Of a stretch of 64,000 nt of DNA, positions 11,901-22,200 are shown one piece after another (position 1 is the stretch's first letter; each line of letters begins with the position of its first letter). A model generated the notes under the pieces. It was given only the letters and a program-made list of their open reading frames with translations, was not told the DNA's origin and ran no database searches. The DNA lies in NCBI RefSeq assembly GCF_030936135.1, contig NC_082598.1:56202347-56266346 (forward strand), in the 5' to 3' direction. This DNA comes from Gavia stellata (lineage: Eukaryota; Chordata; Aves; Gaviiformes; Gaviidae). Made by a program: the position numbers and the translations under genes.

Positions 11901-14900
11901 CTCAGTCATAGTGATTTATATTCAAGTTAACAGGGAGAAAGATAATTTCTGACTATTTGGTGGCCTATGTTAAATGATTTTATGATCTCTGTTTAGCTCC
12001 TGTATTAGAAAAACAAACACTGCTGCCATTAGGCATGGAGGACCTAGGTACTTGGAGCCTAAATGATACGCTTACCCTTACATCGTTCAGGATATTTGAC
12101 AGTATTAAATCATCTTGGACAGGCAATTTGAGAGACTATGTGTGGCATCCATTTCTACTGTACCCATTTTCTGAATAATTATAACATTTCTGTCCCTGAA
12201 GCTGTCAAAATAACTCATATAGAAGTGTAAAAAAACCTGAATAAAAATAATTTAATTCCTCTTGGGGAAGCAGTTTAAAACGTTCTCAAGCATCTTAATA
12301 GATTAACTATAGACACCTATGACGAGACTAATTTTCAATAAAAAACTTTCTGCTCTAAAAAAAAGGGGCACTAGGATCTTTTCCTAGTTTCCAAAAGCAC
12401 TCTCCTAGCATGTTGTTCAAGATGAATGCCTCTTAATTACCATGTATTTATTTTTCATTTAATTTTTACCTTTCACAGTCATTAGGCTTACATTTCCTAT
12501 AAAGTAAGTTTTGTAAACTTTGAGGGGATATGTTTATATCCTACTTTTTGTGTTGGTTGCTTTCTCTGCTGATTCAAAGGGAAAAAAAGAAACTGATTGT
12601 TAAAAAAATGTATTTACAGACCTTACAGCTCCCTGTACTGGAGTGAAGTACAGAATTTATATAAAATTCTGGTAATATCTTGAAAAGTAAGTGAGGCAGT
12701 AACTTACAAATCTTCTAGAGAATAGCCAACTACCTGGATCTAGAAATGCGCTGTGCTATAGCTGACCTGCAGTCCAGAGGACAGGGAGTGCCTGGAAAAA
12801 ATAGAAAAGAAAAAGCATTACTAAGATAGGCATAAAAGAGGCTATATTAATCTTATTTACCTGCGGTAGTACTATTCCATGTCATTGCCTTGGAATCAAG
12901 ATAGCCACTTTTTCCCTGCTTTCCTCTCCATCTGTTATATATATATATATTTGTTGCCTGAAATTGAAGAGGCATGGCATTTTGGGGTGGTTTTTTTTCT
13001 CCCTCCTCTTTATTCTTGTGGGATGACAGAGAAGGAGTATGGGTTACTGTCAGTGCCAGACCTGGCTAACCTTGAAAAGGGGAGACAGGCTCAGAAATCT
13101 CCACATTGCTATTGTTACACAGCAGCCTGAGAAGGAATGATAAACTGCAGTTTTACTGCGGTGTCAGTGGGCATCGTGACACAGGAAGAACTTAAGAGCA
13201 GAGTGCAGTCGTATTGCAGAGATCATGTACTCTGTCCTCGGCAGGGGAAGCTGGTAGTTTTTCTGTGCTATAATTAGCCACTTCCAACGAACGCACATTG
13301 CGTCACAGGAATTAGTCTTGTGGCATTCTCACCTTTGCCTTCCAAAATGAAGGAAATACCTTTCAGTGACAGCTATTACGCCAAGGGAGTAAAGTACTAA
13401 GGGAACAAATATACCCTTAGTTGCCTGGTCAAGGATATAGAGTCTTCACTGACAGCAAAGATCAATGCAGTTTAAAAGAGAAAGGTGAGTGGTCCCCTGC
13501 TGAGAATATATTGACATATATATAGCTTCTTTTCCCTGGAATTCCCATCAGAAGAGAGCGGCTTGTAGTGTTTTGATAGTGGTTTTACTTCACGTCTGTT
13601 CATTCAGTAGTGTGTACTTCCCAGATTATGTCGGCTTTGTCCTCTGTAGGTCCTTTAGCGTAGGGGAGGATGTATCTGTTTTCCATCACTGCAGCTTCCT
13701 CCCAGGGGACAATCTGGGGATTTTGCAGCCTGGTTTATTGCAACAAACCAGGCAGAACCTGCCGCAAATCAGTAACGTATCTGGTCTTTTATGAACATAT
13801 TAGTGAATCCTAAGGATACTTGTTCTGATTTCAGTAAAACTGTTGTGAATTAGCAACTCCCTGGAAGCCAGTAAAGTTCCAAATCTGCAAGTCAGTATGC
13901 GACCAGCGACCAGATCAGTCTGAATCCTCATGAGCAGTACATATCGGATCAGCTACCTAATGTGGATGGAAAGACTGGATGATTCATGTAATAGCTCAAA
14001 ATTTAAAACTCACTGCAATATTATATTTACTGTGTACTTTCTTCTGCATCTTTAGTGTTACTTGATTGATGTTACTTACAATAGTTTCATGTTACACAAC
14101 TTGTTATTTTCTATGCTTTAAATAAAGGCAGTTGAAATCAGTAACTTAGTGTAACCAAGTGAATATTCATAGTTTCATCTTGTGCTATTTCTGCAGATAT
14201 TATAGTAGCTGTAGAAACCACCACTGTGGACCAGTGCTAACCATCGCATAAAAAGACAGTTCCAGCTTGGAAAAAACATAGAATGCAAGTAGAAAGTAAC
14301 TGAACTTTATCTGGGGATATCTAGGAAGCTAGCACTGAAAAAAAACTATTCTTTCTTGAGTTGGGGTTTTCTTCAACTTTGTTTCATACCCAACTCAGGG
14401 GTAACATTTCCCACTCCCCAGCAGTAGTAGTCAGAAGATGAAATAAGTATGTTAAACCTGTGGCTGAGAGATCAAAGCATGATAATTTTTCCCGAATAAA
14501 TAAAAGTAGTGTCTACTGCTCTGTTCTCTCATGCACAAACTTGCCGTGTTAGAACTTGATCCAATTCTTGGAAATCTTGCCGTTCTTCTTTACATTCCTG
14601 TTTTCATTCTTTTCACAAATTAATGTGCTACAATCTGCGACAATAAATAGCATTCTGAGCCACAGGGAATTTTAAAATTCAACAACAATACATGCTATTA
14701 GTAGGACACTGCAGTTACTTAGGCAATTACAATAGCACCTGCTTTCAAAACAGAACATTCTTGGACATCAGTTAGATTAGAAAGTAATATCATGCTAATT
14801 TAGCAGTAATTTTATAATATGAAAAGTATCCTATCACAAAATTACCCTATTGATTCTCTTATAAATGTGATTTGTTTCCTTAACTCATTTTTCTCTTGAA

Positions 14901-17900
14901 CACTTTGCCCACCACAGATTAGGTATTTCAATAAGCACCAGCAGATGACACTTAAGGTGCCAGGTCTCAGAGTCAAGTGAAAGCGTGACAATCACAGCTT
15001 TCTTCTAAAGGCAATTAACCCTCTGGATGTAAAAATAAGAAATGAAAACCTAACCTGCATACAATGCAATTGCAACTTGCTTGCAATGTTCATAAGCATA
15101 AAATAGAGGAAAGTAACCTTATATACATGGTCTTACAGTTTACGCTTTTAAGCCAGTCTCCTTATTTTTTGAGATTCAATTATTTAATAGTTGGGTGTTG
15201 ACAGTGCTGCATAACTACCTGATGGAGACATCGCATGAAATGAATTACAGTTCCTACAGCCCTTCTGGGGTGTAATGATTTTGCTTGCTTTTGGGGAAGT
15301 GGAAGAGAGAGAGATCTTTGCATACAGCAGGAACAGCAGCTATTCAAACCCCATCATGAAATGATTCGAATACAAAGGGAGAGATCTAGCTTCCTCCTAG
15401 ACAGAGGCTTGTGTTTGCTGATCACAGAAGCCAGCCCTTTGGTGACAGGACAGTTTTTAGTTGACAACAGTACTTTTGCCTGCTGCAGGGATTATTCCAG
15501 GAGCTCAGTATGGAAAATGGCAGTGCCAATTCCAAGAAAATGGTTTTAACAACACGAGACATCCTGCTGATAGAAAAGCTCATTACCATGACAGAGTGCT
15601 GAGCAAATTACTGTGCTACTTAGGCTTGTTTTAGAGATGGAAGGACTGTGTGTCTGCTACCTCAGAACCTTTCGTCTTTTATTCTTACTGGTGTATACTT
15701 GGTAAAATAAAATAAAAAAATATAATTTATTAATGTTCTTTTCTTTTGCAAATCTTAGTGTTCTAGACAGACCAGTAAGTATTACCTCATTTTACAGCTG
15801 AATTGAAGGCACAGGGAAATTAAGCAATTTTTGAAGGGTAACAAGAGGAGGAACACATCCAGCTTCTTTTCACCTATGCTCAGTCTGTTGGACCAGGACC
15901 AACCAGCTCATAGATGCTGAAGGCAACTTTTTTTCTATGGCGAGCTGGACCAATGCAGCTATGTTTTAGTGACATTATGCTTGGCAGAATAGACTCTGCC
16001 AAACATGATCTGCATCTGCACCACGAACTCTTCTACCATTCTCATCAAAGCATGCATAGTAGTAAGTTAATTGGGCTGGTTCTCTTTTGGGCTGTGTTTT
16101 GTGAATTCCATGTAAAAGACCTGAGCTAGCACTAACTATGTAGATCTCCTCATGTGGGCTCTGTGCTACATCTTCCCTGTAATGTTTTTGCTAGATGAAA
16201 CATCCCAGTGATAGAGGATACCTACTGCTGAAAGCAGTAATCATATTTCAGTATCGGTGACCTAGGGTCTGTTCAAGTATCTATGCTTGGGCTTTTTGTA
16301 CTGTTATTTTTATTACAGCAACTCCTATATATCCTACCCAGTTGCAGAGTTTCAGTGGCCAAATTCAGCATGAAACACATAAGCAGAGGCAATCTCTACT
16401 TTTTAACAGTTCACAAACTGAAGCTAAATATGCAAGAATGAATTGTTGCATACTCCTCTCCCCAAAAAAGCTAGAAAATTTTCCAGATACCCAACAGCAT
16501 TAAGATTTGAGGCAAGGTTGAAAAGGATGCTGATAAAATCCTGGTGAAGCAATCCGCCTGTAGAATAAGAACATCCACATAGGGTGTTAAACATACGTAA
16601 CAGAAGGAAGACATCACACCTGCCTGGTAAACCACCTGATGTTGACTGATCTTAAGTTCTGACCCAGTAATGTGGCCCCTGAAGATGGACTACTGACTAA
16701 AACCCTGTTCTCTTCTGCAGGACTGAGCAAGCCTGCAGCTTACATTTTTCCCTTTAAGTCAAACAGCAAGTCTGCGGCCAAGTTGGAGAGTGAACACGCA
16801 TCTCCTGAGCCCCAGTTCAAACTGGATTTCTAAAGACCATCTTTTACCTCCCCTCAGTTAAGAATCTCATTCAAGCTTCATTTTCTTTATAGTTTTTCCA
16901 TAATCCATGACTTCAGCCTTTCATATACCAAAAGCGTTCATCACTCACGTCAACTGATACCTACGCAGACAGGCAAGGTGCAGTGAGAACGGTTCCTCTC
17001 TGCAACATGTGCAGATTGCCTAGCAGTGTGCTGAGTGGAGCACTGATCAAAGGCAGCACAGCGGGGCTCAGGAGCTTCAGTGAGATGTCAGCTGTGCTCC
17101 CAGTATCACAGCTAGCAGCCAGAGAAGGCTGGAAGAGCAGAAGAAAGGGAGGAGGAGGGAAGGACAGGGGCTCTCAACTTCAATGTGAAGTTGTTTGATT
17201 CAGAGCTGGAGGATTTACTTTACGTATCTTCAGCCTCATGTATTCTTCCCTCAGAAAGTTTCACAAACAAGGTTACATCATGACATCTGATTTGTAATCT
17301 TTACAGAATAATCAAGCATTTCGCTCTTTCATTATCTCGCCTAATAGCAGGCATTTGCCTACATAAGAAGGAATCATCTTAGGACAGCAGACATAGTCAT
17401 TACAAGGATAAACTTAGGTGAGGCAGGGAACTAAGATACTCTGAGATCACAGGAATATTCTCATTAGCTAAAGATGATGAGTCATCAGGAAATGTTAATG
17501 TAGGGTCACAGGTAGAAAAGTAATACTCAGGCCAGAAGCACAAACAAGCTGGATTTGTTTGTCTTAAACCTAGCTTCCAGTATCTGGTTTTTTTCCCCCG
17601 AGTTCTTTATGCAGATTTATCCTGAATTGATCACTAAAGCAAACTAGTGAAAGAGATCTAGCACTGGGCTTGTACATCCTAGTCAATACATGGCAAACAT
17701 GACTGCTGAGTAGATTCAGCCAAAGACAGACCAGTGGGTTCATCTGACTCAAGAAATACCTATAATTACTCTTTCATTGTTTTGCTCAACCCTATTAACT
17801 TACCCCAAAACTTTTTAATTACCAATTCTGGGCTGGCAGGAAAAGGGCACAGTTGATATGGGCAGATATGGTATAGTTTCCATACACTGAGGGAGGAGAG

Positions 17901-18058
17901 AGAACTGTGCTCCAGTCAAGATAGCGTAAGGAAGGAGATACGTCTTCTAGGAGGATTGCGCTGCTTCAGCTTTCCTGAAGATGCTCACGCTCTGTGCTAT
18001 ATGCTGTTAGCACTTGATGGATTCACTCACAGTAGCAAAGCATCCTGAACCAAATGGT
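5990..18058. other. Intergenic region between UBE2D3 and CISD2
   Basis: About 12 kb of AT-rich sequence separates the divergent UBE2D3 and CISD2 genes. I found no open frame with recognisable homology, no exon bounded by plausible splice sites with family similarity, and no clear transposable element. Minor items are a short (TA)n run near 12935-12950 and a 9-bp perfect hairpin at 13728-13753. Distal promoter or enhancer elements could be present but cannot be told apart by eye. Confidence 0.6.
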
Positions 18059-18076
18059 GTTGGACTCACGACCAAG
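18059..18076 (+). repeat. 18-bp direct repeat, left copy (target-site-duplication-like)
   Basis: GTTGGACTCACGACCAAG occurs here and again, without mismatch, at 18171-18188. The two copies flank the 94-bp inverted segment at 18080-18173, as a target-site duplication would. Confidence 0.9.
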
Positions 18077-18079
18077 GGA

Positions 18080-18173
18080 CCTGTGTTATCACAGCTGGGC
18101 CTGGGCTCAGGTAGTTCCAGTTCGCAAAGCACTGAAACGCACTGACACCTACAGAATTTGCTAGTATTTAGTT
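18080..18173 (-). repeat. 94-bp inverted copy of a CISD2 intron 1 segment
   Basis: Read on the minus strand this segment matches 19840-19933 over all 94 positions with two mismatches and no gap. Similarity stops abruptly at both ends. Its last three bases (GTT) overlap the start of the right-hand 18-bp direct repeat, a small microhomology. The flanking repeat marks this copy as the inserted one and the intronic copy as the source. There is no poly(A) tail, no terminal repeat of its own and no similarity to CR1. The mechanism is inferred: staggered-break repair with templated synthesis, or a retro-insertion. Confidence 0.85.
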
Positions 18174-18188
18174 GGACTCACGACCAAG
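18171..18188 (+). repeat. 18-bp direct repeat, right copy
   Basis: This is an identical second copy of the 18-mer at 18059-18076, immediately after the inverted 94-bp segment. Before the insertion the locus would have held a single copy. Confidence 0.9.
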
Positions 18189-19015
18189 AGTTTTCAGGTC
18201 TGGCTGGATTGTCTAAATTGACCCGGAATGGCTGCATACTTCCTGTTTTTTCACCTGGCCATACAGGGGCAATTTTCCATGCCAAAATGACGGGTCTCCT
18301 TACGTAAAATGAAATAAAATTAAATAACACGCTCAGAGATACAGCTTGTTCTGCGCAAACTATCGCCAAACATGAGGCGGATGGGCCCCTCCCTGTAATA
18401 TTAAACCTCTCAGCACTCACGTTATCCCACCTCAGAAGAGTTACGATACCATATGAAAAACATCATTCATACAAAGAAAAATTTTCGGTCTTTTACTTCA
18501 GTATTTTTAAGACTGTTGGCATCAAATGCAACTTTAACACAACAGGGTGATGACAGGTCATATATCGCCTACAAATCATAAGCCACACGTTATTAAAGTC
18601 GCAGTCCCGCACCTCCCTCAGCTGGACCTTCAAGCGCGGCCTGCCCAGGCCGAGCAAGGCCCAAGCGACCAGCCGGCCCTCACCCCTGACCCGCAGGCCG
18701 CCCGCCGGCCGCCCGCCGCCTCAGGAGAGCCGCTGACCCGGGCGGCGCCCTGCCGGCCGCCAACGGCCGCGGCCCCGCCCCGCGCCCGCCGCCCCGCCCC
18801 GGCCCCGCTGCCCACCGGGCTCCGCTCGCGGCGCCGCTCCCTCCTGGCTGTAACGGCCGGCGCCGCCCGCGCGCCGCCTCGCGGCGGCGGCGCCCCCGGC
18901 CCCCGCGCGGCAGCGCCCCCTCGCGGCGCCCGCAGGAAGCGCGGCCGAGCGGAGGGGAAGGGGCCGTCTCTCTCAGCGCATGCACACGCGGGGCCGGGGT
19001 CGGCGCCGCCCCGCG

Positions 19016-19025
19016 GCGCATGCGC
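19016..19025. promoter_or_regulatory. CISD2: NRF1 palindrome GCGCATGCGC
   Basis: A perfect NRF1 core palindrome lies 88 bp upstream of the CISD2 start codon, with a half-match (GCGCATGCAC) about 40 bp further upstream near 18976. NRF1 controls many nuclear genes for mitochondrial proteins, so the site fits the gene. Occupancy is inferred. Confidence 0.6.
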
Positions 19026-19113
19026 GGCGGGAGTAGCCCGAGGAAGCGCGCGGGTCGCCGCGGCGGGGGCGGTCGGTGGCCGCGGAGCGCTCCCCTCCCT
19101 CTCGGCCGCCGCC

Positions 19114-19216
19114 ATGGTGTTGGAGAGCCTGGCCCGCATCGTCAAGGTGCAGCTGCCCGCCTACCTCAAGCGGCTGCCGCTGCCCGAGAGCGTCGGCGGC
19201 TTCATCCGCCTCACAG
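19114..19216 (+). CDS. CISD2: CISD2 exon 1 (coding part)
   Basis: Encodes residues 1-34 plus the first base of Val35: [20 protein letters not shown] and the following leader to IRLT. The donor is CAG/GTAGGT at 19217. The N-terminus is close to the mammalian protein, with small changes such as Val to Leu at residue 6. Confidence 0.96.
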
Positions 19217-22200
19217 GTAGGTGGGGGGAGCGGGGGGTCCCGGCGGCCGTCACCCCCTTCCGCCCCTCTGGGGCCGGGTGGGGCGGCGCGCTCTGCCTGG
19301 ACACTGGCGCCCGCCTGGGCTCCGGCACAGCCCCCGGGCCTGGCCCGTGCCGGGCTGCCGCTTCCAGGCATCGCTCGCTCTCTCCCGGCCGTGCTACGCG
19401 AGTTACCTGTTTCAGAAGGGGGGAGCCCCGCACGTTAAATCGCCGTTAAAGCGTTCCAGCAGGAAAGTTACCCCACAAGACGTTTAAGGTGCCCTGTGAG
19501 GTACGTGGTAACAGTCAGAGTAGGGGGAGTAAAGCGTACCAGGCTTCTCGGCCCCAGCTCGTTTGCACTGTGCAAGCACCAGCAAGTCGGAGGCCGTGCG
19601 CGTGCAGAAGATGGGATTCTAGCTGAAGGCCTACAACACTGCCTCTTCATTTGCTTAAAAGGTTAAAGAGAGCATCTACACTGATTAAAAAAAAAAAACC
19701 CAACTTTGTTTCGGGGAGCCTGCTATATACACAAAGTTAGGGGGGGTTATGTAATAATTTTTATAAGTATTTTCTGGGTGAGGGAGTGAAAATCCCTATT
19801 CACTAATCATAGCCCTACCACAGAGCAAACAGGAAAGAAAACTAAATACTAGCAAATTCTTTAGGTGTCAGTGCGTTTCAGTGCTTTGCAAACTGGAACT
19901 ACCTGAGCCCAGGCCCAGCTGTGATAACACAGGCAGAACCTCAGGTAGTGTCAAATGACAAGATTAGTTCAGCGATAATAAGAGGAATGCTCTAACTGAA
20001 ACTCTCTGGAAATAGAAGTCGTCTTCAAAGTGTAGAATCAACCTTATATGTTTCTCTTGCAGCACTAAGCTATATGACTTAAATAGTGGTGGAAAATTAG
20101 TTTCTTTAGAAGTGGCACAATTTGTTTAAAACCAAGTTTGAGTACTTTTTTCCCAGCATGTTTGTGCTGCTTGTAAACTTAAAGTCCCATGTCTTCCCCA
20201 TGACAAGGAAACCCATTTTAAAGGAACCGTTTTTCTTTCCCTACAACTACTCTCTTATCTGAAAATGCTGTTAATTATATTTACTAAATAGAGGAAATTC
20301 AGCTGCTACAAAGTTGGGAGGAAGGGGACACAATAAGCTACAGAGCAGTGCAGCTTCTCATATTCCTAGCATTTGGCAGTTTCCTACTTAAGTCATTGCC
20401 CTTTTAACCACAAGTTGTGCTTAAAATTTGTTAAGCTTAGTAATGCTTGAGTTTAATCTCTTCTTGCTTCACTAACACTTCGTTTCACTAACATACGTTT
20501 CTGTAACAGGATTATTTGTGCAGTCTCTGTATTTATTCACACTACATAGTAGCAATATAATTTATTCTGAAAACCTCTAGTCAGAACTTTTTTTTTAATA
20601 GAATGACCAATAGGGGAGAACTGGTTTGCTGTCATGTTATTTACCCCATAAACAGGTACTTCCTTGGGTTTGGAGGGAGGGCAAAAATCAAACAACTGAA
20701 ACCTTAAGCGAAGACCAGACATTGAAATGTCAGTCCCAAAAATATTAAACAAAGGTAAAAGAAGGAACTGAGTCAGAAATTGCTTTGAGACCTGGTAGGA
20801 TTTAATGAGCGTACCTGAAACAATCCACTGTCTCTAGTTCTTAGTGATTTCTTTGACTGGTTTTGTGCTAAACACCCTAAAAAGGGGAAACAGAAATACA
20901 ATTAAAAATACATAGCTATAGAGACAATATTTTGACACTTTTCTCATGTTTTTCAACAGTCAGCTAGACAAGACTAATATCTGCTGTCATACATCTTCCT
21001 CTTAAGGTGGATATGAATGAAAATGGAGGAAAATCCAGCAAAGCTGTACAAGGTGCTTAAAGTTATGGCTTAGGCTAAATGCAACATGGTGAGGCTTTTC
21101 AAAAGGAAATCACAGGATGCCACATCATAGGCACCTAGATTAAAAAATGATCCTCTCTTAGTGCTTAGAAGTTATTGAAAGTCATTGAAACCTTATTGCT
21201 CATTAAAGACTTTTGTACTTACCTGCACTCAGAGCTGATGTCAGTCTAAAGTTCCATCTGAGAAAACTGGATTGCTTCAACAAGTGGCACCTCTTCTACA
21301 TTGTTGTTGTGGTCTTAGTCTGTCCTGTCCCAAAGTTGTAAGCCTCTAAGAGCAGGGTATTCCCAGTTCTGGGAGTTATTTTGCAGCAGCCACTTAGAGG
21401 ATCGTATCTATTGAATTACCGTTAGTGAAAGACTATTAGACAACAGAGAAGATGAGATGATTAATATTCTCTTTTGTGTTTACTACTACAACAAATTACA
21501 GAGGAGCATATTCTTTGGCAAATGACACATCACGCATGTCAAGCATTTTTCATTGCTTCTTTTGGGAAGGTGAGAAATAATATTGATCTTAAAACATTTC
21601 AAGTGCGTTAGTATTTGTCCTTTGGTGGCATCTACTGAACTTAGTCAGGGACCAGCACTGTAAACACTCGCTAGCATAGACCTTGTTTGCAAAGGCAGGC
21701 CAGAACCCACATCTGGAACAGTGCAGTGCTTTGCTTGTTAGCTCTTTTATTGCTTCTGTAAACCTTCATTACTTTCCAGGCACATGCAACTTCAGTTTCT
21801 GTAGTGCATCAGTTGTAGAAACAACAGACCAAAAGTATAGGGAACATCCTTTTGTATAGGATACTGTATAGTGTGCTGATTAAAAATCTTGGGACACCTT
21901 TTGTCTGTCATGACCTCACCAAATCACAACGGAAGACTGCTTGCTTGGAGAGAGGAAGACTGTTAACATCCAGTGCAAAACTCCTGAAGGTAAAAGCAAT
22001 GAAGGAGGAAGGAAAGAATGTTTGACCTTGGGTTTGAAAGTGGATATCTAAATTGTCGCACTGCTGCTCAGAAGCCTCTTTCAGTTTCTTAGCATAGCTG
22101 CTTTACCTTTCTCTTCTCAAGTTCACTGAAATGAAGAGTGTTGTCTCATGCTGGTGTTGCTTTTTATTCTGGTACATGTCATCAAAACGGCATAGACATT

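Larger units (their letters stand above)
18600..19450 (+). promoter_or_regulatory. CISD2: CISD2 CpG-island promoter, 5' UTR and exon 1 region
   Basis: An abruptly GC-rich, CpG-dense block surrounds CISD2 exon 1. It has no TATA box and carries NRF1-type motifs, as expected for a housekeeping gene serving mitochondria and ER. The start site probably lies between about 18.95 and 19.08 kb. The frame of CISD2 is open upstream of its ATG for a long distance, but this is most simply explained by GC-rich composition. Confidence 0.8.

Noticed and set aside
13728-13753. Perfect 9-bp hairpin (GCCTGGTTT, 8-base loop)
   Set aside because: Short, isolated and not flanked by anything that suggests a transposon end, microRNA or regulatory site; such hairpins arise by chance at this scale.
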